DNA of 64,000 nt from assembly GCA_963702835.1 (NCBI GenBank), contig OY969762.1:2046001-2110000 (forward strand). The letters are read 5' to 3'. Below the pieces are notes generated by a model. That model did no database searches, was not told the DNA's origin, and worked only from the letters and a program-made list of their open reading frames with translations. The DNA is from JAFGAV01 sp041479055 (GTDB taxonomy: Bacteria; Acidobacteriota; Aminicenantia; Aminicenantales; JAFGAV01). This document shows positions 17,364 through 26,832 of this stretch, piece by piece. Every line of letters starts with the position of its first letter. Position 1 is the stretch's first letter. A program made the position numbers and the translations under genes.

Positions 17364-18484
17364 ACCGGATCGAGGAGACCTTCCGCCCCGGCTGCTTCGA
17401 CCGGGCGCTGTTTCTGCTGCTGGTGATTCTCACCGGGTTCGGCCTAGTGATGGTCTATTCGACCTCGGGCATCCTGGCCAGCGAGAAATATCACAATTCG
17501 TTCCACTACCTGGCCAGCCAGGCCGTGGGGGCGGGAGCGGCCCTGCTGGCCGTGGTGGCCCTGCTTTCGGTCCGCCGAGCCTTCTACCAGAACATGTTCC
17601 TCGTCAACGGATTTTTCCTGTTGTCCCTCCTCCTCCTGGCCCTTTGCTTGGTCATGCCCGAGCGGGCCCACACCAACCGCTGGGTGGAATTCGGCGGGCT
17701 GCGTTTGCAGCCCTCGGAGTTGGCTAAGCTGAGCCTGGTCCTGTTCCTGACTTATTGGCTTGACCGGAAGAAAGACAAGCTGCGGGAGCTTAAGACGTTC
17801 CTCCTGCTCATAGCGGCCGTAGCCCTGGTCGCCTTCCTCATCCTTCTCGAGCCTGATTTCGGGACAGCCCTCTTTGTTTTTGTCCTTGGCCTGGCCGTTC
17901 TCTATCTGGGCGGGATCAAGCTGAGATACTTGGCCTTCATCCTTCTGCCGGCCGCCCTAGCCTTCGCCCTTTTTCTGGGCCGGGCGGAGTATCGCAAGGA
18001 CAGGGTGGACGCTATTATGCATCCTGAACGCGACCCCCTGGGCAAGAGCTTCCAGATCAACCAGTCGAAGATGGCCGTAGGCTCGGGCGGCCTGCTGGGG
18101 GTGAGCATGGGCGAGAGCGTCCAAAAACTCTACTTCCTGCCCTCGGCCCACACCGATTACATTTTTGCCATCGTCGGCGAGGAATTAGGGCTGGTCGGTA
18201 CGTTGGGGACTCTCCTGGCTTTCCTCCTTCTCTTATGGCGCGGCCTGGTTATCGCTCGCCGCGCCCCGAACCTGTTCAGCCAAGTTGCCGCGGCCGGGAT
18301 CACTCTGAGCGTTACCGCCCAGGCCCTGCTTAATATGGCCATCGTCCTGGGGCTCGGGCCGCCCAAAGGACTTCCCCTGCCGCTGGTCAGCTTCGGGCGG
18401 TCGTCCCTGGTCTGCACCATCCTGGCCGTAGGCATATTGCTCCACATCTCCCAGCGGCGCCTTGTCGAAGGAGCGGCCGGATGA
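17360..18484 (+). CDS. ftsW: FtsW, SEDS-family septal glycosyltransferase
   Basis: A 374-residue polytopic membrane protein with about ten helices. SEDS proteins polymerise lipid II into glycan strands together with a class B PBP, here FtsI. Typical segments are LVMVYSTSGI, the loop QPSELAKLSLVLFL and the late PLPLVSFGRSSLVCTI, which contains the conserved SFGxSS pattern. Its place between murD and murG is the usual one and supports FtsW over RodA. Confidence 0.93.
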   Translation: MNRIEETFRPGCFDRALFLLLVILTGFGLVMVYSTSGILASEKYHNSFHYLASQAVGAGAALLAVVALLSVRRAFYQNMFLVNGFFLLSLLLLALCLVMPERAHTNRWVEFGGLRLQPSELAKLSLVLFLTYWLDRKKDKLRELKTFLLLIAAVALVAFLILLEPDFGTALFVFVLGLAVLYLGGIKLRYLAFILLPAALAFALFLGRAEYRKDRVDAIMHPERDPLGKSFQINQSKMAVGSGGLLGVSMGESVQKLYFLPSAHTDYIFAIVGEELGLVGTLGTLLAFLLLLWRGLVIARRAPNLFSQVAAAGITLSVTAQALLNMAIVLGLGPPKGLPLPLVSFGRSSLVCTILAVGILLHISQRRLVEGAAG

Positions 18485-19569
18485 GAGAAAAGCGGGTGGT
18501 CTTCTGCGGCGGGGGCACTGGCGGCCATACCTTTCCGGCCCTGGCCGTGGCCAAGAAGCTGCGGCAGCTCCTGCCCGCCGTCCGCCTGGCCTTTATCGGC
18601 ACGGGACGCCGGGTGGAACGGGAGATCCTGGAGAGAGCCGGGGAGAAAGAGTTCTACCCGCTTCCCATGGAAGGCCTCAAAGGCCGGGGCTGGCGTATGG
18701 TGAGGGGACTCTATCTGCTGCCGGCTGCTTTCCTAAAAACCTGCCGCCTGCTGCGCCGTCTGGGGCCGGACTTGGTGGTGGGGGTCGGCGGATACAGCTC
18801 GGGACCGGTCGTCCTGCTGGCTTCGCTCCTGGGCAAGCCGGCGGTCATCCTGGAACAGAACGTAAAGCCCGGCTTCACCAACCGGCTGCTCCTGCCTTGG
18901 GTGCGTCGGGCGGTAGCCGCCTTCGAAGGCAGCCTGCCTTATTTTAAGGGAAAGGGAGTTTTCCTGGGCAATCCGGTGCGCGAAGAATTCTACGACCTCC
19001 CGCCCAAAAAGCACGCCGGACGGCTCGTTCTCCTGGTTTTCGGCGGAAGCCAGGGCTCTCACTATCTCAACCGGGTCATGACCGCCGCTCTGCCCTTCCT
19101 CCAGGCCAGGCGGGGGGAACTGCGGATTTTTCATCAGACCGGGCCGGTGGAGGAAAGCCGCGTACAGGAGGCTTACGCTCAGGCCGAATTCAGCCAGGCC
19201 GAGGTCAGCGCCTTCATCGTGGACATGCCGGGCATGTTCGGCCAAGCGGACCTCATTATCTGCCGCGCCGGCGCCACCACCGTGGCCGAGCTCATCGCCG
19301 CCCGGAAAGCCAGCTTGGTGGTGCCTTTCGCCCAGGCCGCCGGCGGTCACCAATTGGAGAACGCCCGGGAATTGGAGCGGGCCGGCGGAGCGGAGGTCTG
19401 GACGGAAGCGTCTCTCAGCCCTGAACGGTTGGCCGAGCGCATTCTCTTCTATGTGGACCGGCCCGAGGAGCTCGACCGCCGGGAAAATAATCTTCAAGGA
19501 CTGGGCCGCCGGGATGCGGCCGGCCGCATCGCCGGGCTATGCCTGGAGCTCATGGGACTGAACATCTAG
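18481..19569 (+). CDS. murG: UDP-GlcNAc:lipid I GlcNAc transferase MurG
   Basis: A 362-residue peripheral membrane GT28 enzyme that converts lipid I to lipid II at the inner face of the membrane. The first glycine loop GGGTGGHTFPALAVA is at about residues 10-24, with GVGGYSSGPVVLLA, VFGGSQGSHYLN and the donor-site ICRAGATTVAELIA further on. It overlaps ftsW by 4 bases. Confidence 0.96.
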   Translation: MREKRVVFCGGGTGGHTFPALAVAKKLRQLLPAVRLAFIGTGRRVEREILERAGEKEFYPLPMEGLKGRGWRMVRGLYLLPAAFLKTCRLLRRLGPDLVVGVGGYSSGPVVLLASLLGKPAVILEQNVKPGFTNRLLLPWVRRAVAAFEGSLPYFKGKGVFLGNPVREEFYDLPPKKHAGRLVLLVFGGSQGSHYLNRVMTAALPFLQARRGELRIFHQTGPVEESRVQEAYAQAEFSQAEVSAFIVDMPGMFGQADLIICRAGATTVAELIAARKASLVVPFAQAAGGHQLENARELERAGGAEVWTEASLSPERLAERILFYVDRPEELDRRENNLQGLGRRDAAGRIAGLCLELMGLNI

Positions 19570-19577
19570 GAGAAAAA

Positions 19578-20972
19578 GTGGTCAACAAGGCGTTTCTCAA
19601 GCTCCGGCGGATCCACATGGTCGGCATCGGCGGCTCGGGCATGAACGGCATCGCCGAGGTCCTGCTCAACCTCGGCTATGCCATCACCGGCTCGGACCTC
19701 CAGATTAACGAGGCCGCCCGCCGACTGAAGCGCTTGGGTGCCCGCGTGACCCGCGGGCACCGGGCCGAAAACGTCGAGAACGCCGATGTCGTCGTCATCT
19801 CCTCGGCCGTCCGGCCGGACAACATCGAGGTCCTGGAGGCCCGACGCCGGCAGATCCCGGTCATCCCCCGCGCCGAGATGCTGGCCGAGCTGATGCGGAT
19901 GAAACTGGGCGTGGCCGTGGCCGGCTCGCACGGCAAGACCACCACCACCTCCATGATCGCCCAGGTCCTGGAGGCCGGCGGGTTCGACCCGACCATCATC
20001 GTCGGCGGCCGGCTGAACACTATCGGCGCCCACGCCAAGCTGGGCGAGGGTGATTTTATCGTGGCCGAGGCGGACGAGAGCGACCGCTCCTTCCTCATGC
20101 TCTCGCCCTTCCTGGCCGTCCTGACCAACATCGACCGGGAGCACCTCGACCAGTACAAGACTTTGGACGACCTGAAGAAGGCTTTCGCCCATTTCGCCAA
20201 CAAGGTCCCCTTCTACAGCCCCGTCATTCTCTGCCTGGACGACCCCCAACTCCAATCGCTCATCCCCCTGATCGAACGCCGGATCACGACCTACGGCCGC
20301 TCCGCCCAGGCGGATATTTTTGTCCGCGACCAGGCCTTCGAGCAGTTTTCCAGCACCTCAACCATTTACTTCAAAAATCAATCGCTGGGCACGCTCCGCT
20401 TGAACGTCCCGGGCAGCCACAACATCCTGAACGCCCTGTCGGCCGTGGCGGTGGGCTTGGAGCTGGATATTCCCCTGGCCAAGATTCTCCAGGCCCTGGA
20501 GAGCTACAGCGGCACCGGCCGCCGGTTTGAGCTCAAGGGAGAGGCGAACGGCATCCTGGTCATTGAGGACTACGCCCATCACCCCACCGAGATCAGGGCC
20601 ACCTTGAATGCGGCCAAGCAGGGATGGCCCCGGCGGGTGGTGGCCGTCTTCCAGCCCCACCGCTATACGCGGCTGTCCCTGCTGCAGGCGGAGTTTGCCA
20701 CGGCCTTCAATCAGGCCGATGTGCTCATCGTCACCGAGCTCTATCCGGCCGGCGAAGATCCCATCCCCGGCGTCAGCGGCCGGGCTCTGTTCGAGGAGAT
20801 CATGCGCCTGGGCCATAGGGCTGTCCACTTCGAAGCGGACCTGGCCAAGGTCCCCGCCTTGGTCAAGCAACTGGCGGCGCCCGGCGACCTGCTGGTCTTC
20901 ATGGGCGCCGGGAACATCTACAAGATCATTCCAGAGACGCTAAGGGTGCTGGGGGGGAGGAAGAGGCCATGA
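19578..20972 (+). CDS. murC: UDP-MurNAc:L-Ala ligase MurC
   Basis: A 464-residue Mur ligase that adds L-alanine to UDP-MurNAc, the first peptide step. HMVGIGGSGMNGIAEVLLN opens the UDP-binding domain; the ATP loop is in AGSHGKTTTTSM; EADESDRSF and YAHHPTEI are MurC signatures. I chose GTG 19578 because TAGGAGAAAAA lies just before it and the frame upstream overlaps murG. No murB lies in the cluster. Confidence 0.95.
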   Translation: MVNKAFLKLRRIHMVGIGGSGMNGIAEVLLNLGYAITGSDLQINEAARRLKRLGARVTRGHRAENVENADVVVISSAVRPDNIEVLEARRRQIPVIPRAEMLAELMRMKLGVAVAGSHGKTTTTSMIAQVLEAGGFDPTIIVGGRLNTIGAHAKLGEGDFIVAEADESDRSFLMLSPFLAVLTNIDREHLDQYKTLDDLKKAFAHFANKVPFYSPVILCLDDPQLQSLIPLIERRITTYGRSAQADIFVRDQAFEQFSSTSTIYFKNQSLGTLRLNVPGSHNILNALSAVAVGLELDIPLAKILQALESYSGTGRRFELKGEANGILVIEDYAHHPTEIRATLNAAKQGWPRRVVAVFQPHRYTRLSLLQAEFATAFNQADVLIVTELYPAGEDPIPGVSGRALFEEIMRLGHRAVHFEADLAKVPALVKQLAAPGDLLVFMGAGNIYKIIPETLRVLGGRKRP

Positions 20973-21820
20973 GGTCTTTCCCCTGGTTCAGCCCTGTCCC
21001 CGCGGACGTCGAACTTCATTTCCGGCGCGGCGGTCACCCCGGACAGGGCCTGCGACGAAAGGTCGGCCTGCGGTTTTACCAGGCCCTGCTTTTTGTCCTT
21101 CTGCAGGCCGCCCTTTTCACCGGCCTGCAGCGCCTGTGTCTGTTTTTGTTGGATTGGGACCATCTCCGCCTGAACCGTATCGAGGTCATTCCCGAACAGA
21201 GCCAGGTCAAGGACCAGGTGGAAAAGGCCGCTTCCCATTTTCGCTCGGCCAGCCTGCTGGCCCTGGACACCTCGCCTCTGGCCTCGGAGCTCGAGACCTT
21301 GCCCTGGATTAAGGAGGCCCGCATCCGCAAGGTCTTCCCCTCGACCTTGCGGATTGAAGTCATGGTCCGGACGCCGATGGCCGTCCTGGACCGCGGCGCT
21401 CTCTTCCTGGTGGATGAGGAAGGGGTCTTGCTCGGACAGGCGGAGGAAGGGGCGCTCTCCCAGTGGCCGCTCCTGTCCGACCGGGGCGAATTCCAAGAAG
21501 ATTACCAGGCCAAAATCGCCCTGGGCCGCTCCTGTCTCAGCGGCCTGCCGAACGAGCTCCGGGCCACAATCGAAAGAATCGACCTGAGCGATGTCGGCTG
21601 TGTGAGCCTCAAGCTGAGGGATGATCCCGCCGAGCTCATCTTGGGCACGGACGGCTTTGCTGTCAAATTGAACATCTACAATAGGCAGGCCGCCCATTGG
21701 GCGGCTTTTTTCGGCCGGCTGAAAACGGTAGACCTCCGCATCGCGGACCGGGCCTATCTGCGGCTAGCGGCGGGCGCAGCCCGGCCTCATCCGGCTGCCG
21801 GCCGGGGGGAGGTGATGTAA
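20969..21820 (+). CDS. ftsQ: FtsQ-like division protein with POTRA domain
   Basis: A 283-residue bitopic protein: cytoplasmic tail of about 35 residues, one membrane segment (about 36-60, FYQALLFVLLQAALFTGLQ), then a POTRA-type domain (LNRIEVIPEQSQVKDQVEKA, then PWIKEARIRKVFPSTLRIEV) and an FtsQ/DivIB-type periplasmic domain. The position between murC and ftsA is classical. It overlaps murC by 4 bases and ftsA by 1 base. The call rests on layout and context because FtsQ is poorly conserved. Confidence 0.85.
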   Translation: MRSFPWFSPVPADVELHFRRGGHPGQGLRRKVGLRFYQALLFVLLQAALFTGLQRLCLFLLDWDHLRLNRIEVIPEQSQVKDQVEKAASHFRSASLLALDTSPLASELETLPWIKEARIRKVFPSTLRIEVMVRTPMAVLDRGALFLVDEEGVLLGQAEEGALSQWPLLSDRGEFQEDYQAKIALGRSCLSGLPNELRATIERIDLSDVGCVSLKLRDDPAELILGTDGFAVKLNIYNRQAAHWAAFFGRLKTVDLRIADRAYLRLAAGAARPHPAAGRGEVM

Positions 21821-23046
21821 TGCCCAAGACCGATACCATCGTCGGGCTCGACATCGGCACCCGCAAAGTGGCTGCGGTCATCGGCGAGGTCACCGAGGAC
21901 CGCAAGATCGAGGTCATCGGGATCGGGACGGCCGAGTCGCGGGGCCTGCGCAAGGGCGTGGTGGTCAACCTGGACGCCACCGCGGCGGCCATCAAGAAAG
22001 CGCAGGAGGAGGCGGAGCTCATGGCCGGCGTGGAGATCGAGTCGGCCTACATCGGAATCTCCGGCGCCCACATCAAGAGTTTCAACAGCCGCGGGGTGAT
22101 CGCCGTCTCCGGCCGGGACCGCCGCATCTCCCGCCAGGATATCCGGCGGGCTTTGGACCAATCCAAGGCCGTCTCCATTCCGCCCGACCGGGAGATCATC
22201 CACGTCATTCCCCAGGAATACATCGTGGACGAGCACGAGGGCACCAAGGAACAGCCGCTGGGCATGAGCGGCATCAAGCTGGAAGTGAACGTCCACATCG
22301 TGACCAGCGCCCTGACCACGGTCCAGAACCTGCGGGTCTGCCTGGACAGGGCGGGCATCGATATCGAGGGCCTCGTCCTCAATCAGATCGCCGCCAGCCT
22401 GGCCACCCTGACCGAGGACGAAAAGGAGCTGGGAGTGGGCCTCATCGATATCGGCGCCGGAACGACGGAAGTGGCCATCTTCGAGCGGGGCAGCTTGTGG
22501 TACACCTCCATCATTCCCCTGGGCGGCGATAATTTCACCAACGACATCGCCGTCGGGCTGCGCACGCCCATTCCCGAGGCGGAAAAGATAAAAAAGAAAT
22601 ACGGCTGCATCTCCAGCCCGCTCCTGGACGAACAGGAAACGATTGAAGTCCCGGCCATCGGGCCCAGCCGCAAAGCTCGCATTCTATCGCGGCAGCTGCT
22701 GGCCGACATCATCCAGCCCCGGGCTGAGGAGATCTTCCGCCTGGTGGAGAGCGACATCAAGCGCATGGGCTACGAGAAAGCGCTCAACTCGGGCATTCTG
22801 CTCAGCGGTGGGACGGCCATGCTGGAGGGGCTGGAGGAAGTGGCCGAGGAGATCTTCGACCTGCCGGTGCGGCGGGGCGACCCGAGCGGAGTGGGCGGCC
22901 TGGCTGACCGGGTCGCCACCCCCGACTACGCCACGGCCGTGGGGCTGCTGCTCTACGGATTGGAACATCGACGAGAGGGCCGGCCGGACAAAGACCGGGG
23001 ACGGGGCCTGTGGAACCGGCTCCGCGATTGGCTCAAGGAAGGCTAA
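21820..23046 (+). CDS. ftsA: Cell-division actin homologue FtsA
   Basis: A 408-residue actin-fold ATPase that tethers FtsZ to the membrane and recruits the divisome. Visible marks: GLDIGTRKVAAVIGEV (phosphate 1), the SHS2/1C insert, LIDIGAGTTEVAIF (phosphate 2), LSGGTAMLEGLEEVA (adenosine), and a C-terminal amphipathic helix (LWNRLRDWLKEG) that would insert in the membrane. ATG 21820 overlaps the ftsQ stop and follows GGGGGGAGGTG. ftsZ begins 13 bases after its stop. Confidence 0.95.
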   Translation: MPKTDTIVGLDIGTRKVAAVIGEVTEDRKIEVIGIGTAESRGLRKGVVVNLDATAAAIKKAQEEAELMAGVEIESAYIGISGAHIKSFNSRGVIAVSGRDRRISRQDIRRALDQSKAVSIPPDREIIHVIPQEYIVDEHEGTKEQPLGMSGIKLEVNVHIVTSALTTVQNLRVCLDRAGIDIEGLVLNQIAASLATLTEDEKELGVGLIDIGAGTTEVAIFERGSLWYTSIIPLGGDNFTNDIAVGLRTPIPEAEKIKKKYGCISSPLLDEQETIEVPAIGPSRKARILSRQLLADIIQPRAEEIFRLVESDIKRMGYEKALNSGILLSGGTAMLEGLEEVAEEIFDLPVRRGDPSGVGGLADRVATPDYATAVGLLLYGLEHRREGRPDKDRGRGLWNRLRDWLKEG

Positions 23047-23059
23047 AAGGAGGAAGGGT

Positions 23060-24289
23060 ATGAAAGACGACTGGGGAAGCAAAATCAAGTTTCAACCGGT
23101 AGATGAATCAAGCTACGGCGCCGTTATCAAGGTCATGGGCATCGGCGGGGGCGGCAACAACGCCCTCAACCGCATGATCGAGATGGGCATAGAAGGGGTG
23201 GAGTTCATCGCCATCAACACCGACCTCCAGACGCTCAACCTCAACCGGTCCAAGAATAAACTCCAGATCGGAGCCAAGCTGACCCGCGGCCGGGGCTCGG
23301 GCGGCCGGCCGGAGGTCGGCAAGCATGCCGCCGAGGAGGACACCGAAAGGCTGGCCGACGCGCTGCAGGGCGCGGACATGGTCTTTCTGACGGCAGGCCT
23401 GGGGGGTGGCACCGGCACCGGCGCCGCGCCGGTCATCGCCCGGCTGGCCTCCTCCATGGAACTTCTGGTCATCGCCGTCGTCACCCTGCCCTTCACCTGG
23501 GAGGGCAAGGTCCGAACCCGGCAGGCGCAGGAGGGGCTTCAGGAGCTCAAGTCGGTGGTGGATACGGTGATCGCCACGCCCAACGATAGGCTGATCCAGA
23601 CCTGCGACCTCAACACCTCCTTCCAGGATGCCCTCAAGCTGGCCGACGACGTTCTACGCCAGGGCGTGCAGGGCATCTCCGACATCATCACCAGGCCGGG
23701 GCTGATCAACCGGGATTTCGAGGATGTCCGGACGATCATGAAGAACATGGGCATGTCCTACATGGGCCTGGGCACGGCCACGGGCGAAAACAGGGTGCTG
23801 GAGGCGACCCAGAAGGCCATATCCAGCCCGCTCCTGGCCGATATCTCCATCGAGGGCGCTCGGGGCGTGCTGATCAATATCACCGGCGGCCGGGACCTGA
23901 CCCTGCACGAGGTGAACAAGGCCTCCGAGCTCATCCACCGCCTGGCCCATGAGGAGGCCAACATCATCTTCGGCGCGGTCATCGACGAGACGATGAAGGA
24001 CGCCGCTTCGGTGACGGTCATCGCCACCGGCTTCAGCGCGGCGGCGGCCAAAGAGAAGGTTCCTTTGATCGAGCCGCCGGCCGTCGCCTTTCGCAAAAAG
24101 ACGCCGCCCGCCTTTCCCGTCCAAAGGCAAACTCCGGATATCCCGATGGACATCGGCTTCCGCAGCAAGGAGCCCGCCATGGCCCTGCCTGAATGGGAGC
24201 AGAAATGGAGCGAGTACGATAAAGCCGCCTTCTTGAGGAACCAGAGAAATTCCAAGCGCAAGCTGCCCTTTGATCATGAGCCGAGCTGA
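23060..24289 (+). CDS. ftsZ: Cell-division tubulin homologue FtsZ
   Basis: A 409-residue GTPase that forms the Z ring. The tubulin signature GGGTGTG is at 115-121. The T7 loop reads NRDFEDV rather than the common NLDFADV, keeping the catalytic Asp. After a short linker the C-terminal peptide DKAAFLRNQ matches the conserved FtsA/ZipA-binding tail, followed by a basic end. AAAAGGAGGAAGGGT precedes ATG 23060; the frame is open upstream but overlaps ftsA. The last 14 bases overlap hutI. Confidence 0.96.
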   Translation: MKDDWGSKIKFQPVDESSYGAVIKVMGIGGGGNNALNRMIEMGIEGVEFIAINTDLQTLNLNRSKNKLQIGAKLTRGRGSGGRPEVGKHAAEEDTERLADALQGADMVFLTAGLGGGTGTGAAPVIARLASSMELLVIAVVTLPFTWEGKVRTRQAQEGLQELKSVVDTVIATPNDRLIQTCDLNTSFQDALKLADDVLRQGVQGISDIITRPGLINRDFEDVRTIMKNMGMSYMGLGTATGENRVLEATQKAISSPLLADISIEGARGVLINITGGRDLTLHEVNKASELIHRLAHEEANIIFGAVIDETMKDAASVTVIATGFSAAAAKEKVPLIEPPAVAFRKKTPPAFPVQRQTPDIPMDIGFRSKEPAMALPEWEQKWSEYDKAAFLRNQRNSKRKLPFDHEPS

Positions 24290-25547
24290 CCTGGTGCTGG
24301 CCGGCTGCCGGCAGGCGCTGACCTGCCGCGGGCCCGTGCCGAAAAGAAAAGAAGCGCTCTCCGATATCGGCCTGCTGGAGAACGCCTGGATCGCCAGCCT
24401 GGCCGGCACCCTGGTCTTCGTCGGCTCGGAAGCTGATTTCAAGCGGGAAGTCCGGCTGGCGGACAAGGCCGAAGTGATCGACTGCCGCGACCTGGTCGTC
24501 CTACCGGGCCTGGTGGACAGCCACACTCACCTGCCCTTCGCCGGCACCCGCGAAGAGGAGTTCAGCCTACGTCTTAAAGGCTGGTCCTATCAGCAACTGG
24601 CCGCCAGGGGCCTGGGGATCCTGACTACGGTCAAGGCCACCCGGGCGGCCGGCCAAGAGGAGATCCTCGGCTTGTGCCTGGAGCGCCTGGACCGCATGCT
24701 CCTCAACGGGGCAACCACCGTCGAGGCCAAAAGCGGCTACGGCCTCAACCTGAAGGACGAGCTCAAGCAGCTCGAGGCCCTGAAGCGGGCCGCAGCCGCC
24801 CATCCCGTAGGCATCGTGCCCACCTTCATGGGCGCCCACGAAGTGCCGCCCGAGTTCAAAGAACGGCGGCAGGAATACATCACCCTGCTCCTGGAAGAGG
24901 TCCTGCCCGCCGTTCAAAAAAAGCGACTGGCCGAATTTTTCGATGTTTTCTGCGAGCAGGGCGTCTTCTCACCCGCCGAAACGCGGCGGCTGGCGGAAGC
25001 GGCCAAAGCAGCCGGGCTGGGAATCAAAGTCCATGCCGATGAGTTTACCGACCAGGGCGGGGCCGGCTTGGCCGTCGAGCTTGGCGCCCGGTCGGCCGAG
25101 CACTTGATCGCAGTGTCTGAGGAAGGCATCGGCCGGCTGGCCTCCAGTGACACGGCCGCCGTCCTCCTGCCCGGAGTCAGCTTTTTCCTCAGGCTGGAGA
25201 GGCGCGCCCCGGCCCGCAGCCTGATTGAGCGGGGCGCGGCGGTGGCTCTGGCCTCGGATTTCAACCCGGGCAGCTCGATGGTGGCCTCCATGCTGTTCGT
25301 GCTGCGACTGGGAGTGTTCACCCTGCGTCTCGGCCTCGAGGAGGCCCTCAACGCTTGCACGGCCAACGCCGCCTATGCCGTCGGGCGAGAAAAACGCGTC
25401 GGCCGGATCGAGCCGGGTCTTCAGGCGGACCTCCTTCTCTGTGATATTCCAAACTACGTGTTCCTGGCCTATGAGCCGGACCGCAACCCCATCCGCCACG
25501 TGGTCAAGAACGGACGGATTGTCGTCCGCGACGGCCGGCGGGTTTAA
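24276..25547 (+). CDS. hutI: Imidazolonepropionase HutI
   Basis: A 423-residue amidohydrolase that opens imidazolone-5-propionate to N-formimino-L-glutamate in histidine breakdown. Visible: VDSHTHLPFAGTREEEF (metal His pair), EAKSGYGL, MGAHEVP, KVHADEFTDQGG and SDFNPGSSMV. The start is ATG 24276, inside the last 14 bases of ftsZ, so it is likely co-transcribed with the division operon. No hutH, hutU or formiminoglutamate gene is in the window. The nucleotidyltransferase on the other strand ends against it with a 4-base overlap. Confidence 0.9.
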   Translation: MSRADLVLAGCRQALTCRGPVPKRKEALSDIGLLENAWIASLAGTLVFVGSEADFKREVRLADKAEVIDCRDLVVLPGLVDSHTHLPFAGTREEEFSLRLKGWSYQQLAARGLGILTTVKATRAAGQEEILGLCLERLDRMLLNGATTVEAKSGYGLNLKDELKQLEALKRAAAAHPVGIVPTFMGAHEVPPEFKERRQEYITLLLEEVLPAVQKKRLAEFFDVFCEQGVFSPAETRRLAEAAKAAGLGIKVHADEFTDQGGAGLAVELGARSAEHLIAVSEEGIGRLASSDTAAVLLPGVSFFLRLERRAPARSLIERGAAVALASDFNPGSSMVASMLFVLRLGVFTLRLGLEEALNACTANAAYAVGREKRVGRIEPGLQADLLLCDIPNYVFLAYEPDRNPIRHVVKNGRIVVRDGRRV

Positions 25548-26686
25548 ATAAAATATTGGCGAAAGAGGCGGATGAGCCTCAGAAAGGGCAGAATCATGAG
25601 CCGCAGCCGGGTCAGAGGCCGGCCGGCCAGGTCTTCTTCGTTGGGGGTCAGCAGACGGCCGATGAAATAGCGGGCCTGATTCCCCAGCCCGGGAAACATT
25701 CCGGCTTCGCGGAAGAAAAAGCGGCGCGCTTTGTCCGCCCAGTCCTCAAAATAAAAAAAACGGCGGAGGGCGTCCCGGGCGGCGGCCACGGCTCGCCGGT
25801 CGGAGGAAGCTCGGGCCAGCACGGGCTCGGGCAGCTCCACCGACAGCATCCGGTTGGCCAGGAGCAGGCCCAGAAAGAGGATTCGCTCGGCCCTGTTCTC
25901 CCGGGCCAGGTCCAGAGTCCGCTCCCAATCCGGCTTCAAGCTCTTAATAACGGCCGCCGTATCCGTCACCATTTGAAGATGTTCCCAGGCATGGTAAAGG
26001 CCGTGCAGGCAAAGGATGAGCAATGTATCTTCCGGGCAAAATGTCCGGAGCTCTGCACCTTCGAATATCGTTCGCCGGCTCCTCGACCAGAGTTCGTCAA
26101 TTTTGGGGAAGACAGGGTGGTAGCGCTGGGCCAGACGCCACTGGACCTCGAGGGGAAGGCGCCCCCGCCTATTGCGGAAAACAACATCCCTCAAAAAACG
26201 AACGGCCAACCCGGAGGAGAAATCAGCAAAACCTCCGGAAAGTTGATAGCCCAGGCCGGCCAGGCTGTCCCGGACTCGCCCAACATCCTCAGGATGAACA
26301 AGAATATCCAAGTCGGTAAATTGTCGCCCCGCCAGGTCGCCGTAGGCCTCCACGGCCAGTAGCGGTCCTTTATAGGCAATGACCGGCCGGCCGTTCTCCT
26401 CCAGCGCCTGTCCAACTTCGACCAGCTCCCGGGCCGCTTGGAGGTTGAAGGTCAGCGTGCGCAACTGGATCCCCCTCAGCTTTTCCAGAACAGCGGCCGG
26501 GACCTGGCCCGAGGATAACCGCGAAAGACAACGGAAAACCGGGAAAACCGCTCTGTGTCGGGTGACTAAAGAGAGGAATTCCTGCCAGTCCACTTCCCGG
26601 CTGAGGGTTTCTTCAATGTCGATGTCGCGCCCCGGATTAAAGAGCGATGAAGCGCAATGAAAGAGAAGGGCGGTCTCGGCGCGCAT
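25544..26686 (-). CDS. Nucleotidyltransferase family protein (NTP_transf_5-like)
   Basis: A 380-residue cytoplasmic protein of the uncharacterised nucleotidyltransferase family PF14907. The central core has RPVIAYKGPLLAVEAYGD followed by GRQFTDLDILVHPEDV, with the DLD metal-binding pair of polymerase-beta-like transferases, and a helical region with LCLHGLYHAWEHLQMV. Such proteins are often found near surface-polysaccharide or peptide-modification genes, but neither is adjacent here, so the substrate is unknown. It is convergent with hutI. Confidence 0.75.
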   Translation of the reverse strand: MRAETALLFHCASSLFNPGRDIDIEETLSREVDWQEFLSLVTRHRAVFPVFRCLSRLSSGQVPAAVLEKLRGIQLRTLTFNLQAARELVEVGQALEENGRPVIAYKGPLLAVEAYGDLAGRQFTDLDILVHPEDVGRVRDSLAGLGYQLSGGFADFSSGLAVRFLRDVVFRNRRGRLPLEVQWRLAQRYHPVFPKIDELWSRSRRTIFEGAELRTFCPEDTLLILCLHGLYHAWEHLQMVTDTAAVIKSLKPDWERTLDLARENRAERILFLGLLLANRMLSVELPEPVLARASSDRRAVAAARDALRRFFYFEDWADKARRFFFREAGMFPGLGNQARYFIGRLLTPNEEDLAGRPLTRLRLMILPFLRLIRLFRQYFI

Positions 26687-26756
26687 CAGTGGGCAACCCG
26701 GAGCCTGATGATATCATGACTCCTCCCCCATCTCCAAAAAATGATAGATTATTGTC

Positions 26757-26785
26757 TTGACATAGGTTGTTTTTCTTTCTAATAT
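26757..26785 (+). promoter_or_regulatory. Sigma-70 promoter of the HU gene
   Basis: TTGACA (26757-26762), a 17-base spacer and TAATAT (26780-26785); a TATAAT three bases further gives a 20-base spacer. The run of AT-rich DNA continues to the AGGAGGTTAGGG ribosome site. Confidence 0.75.
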
Positions 26786-26832
26786 AATAAAATAAGAACC
26801 ACAGGTTCAGCAAAAAGGCGAGGAGGTTAGGG

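Noticed and set aside
22643..23059. N-terminal extension of ftsZ
   Set aside because: It lies inside ftsA in another frame; FtsZ starts at 23060 behind AAAAGGAGG.
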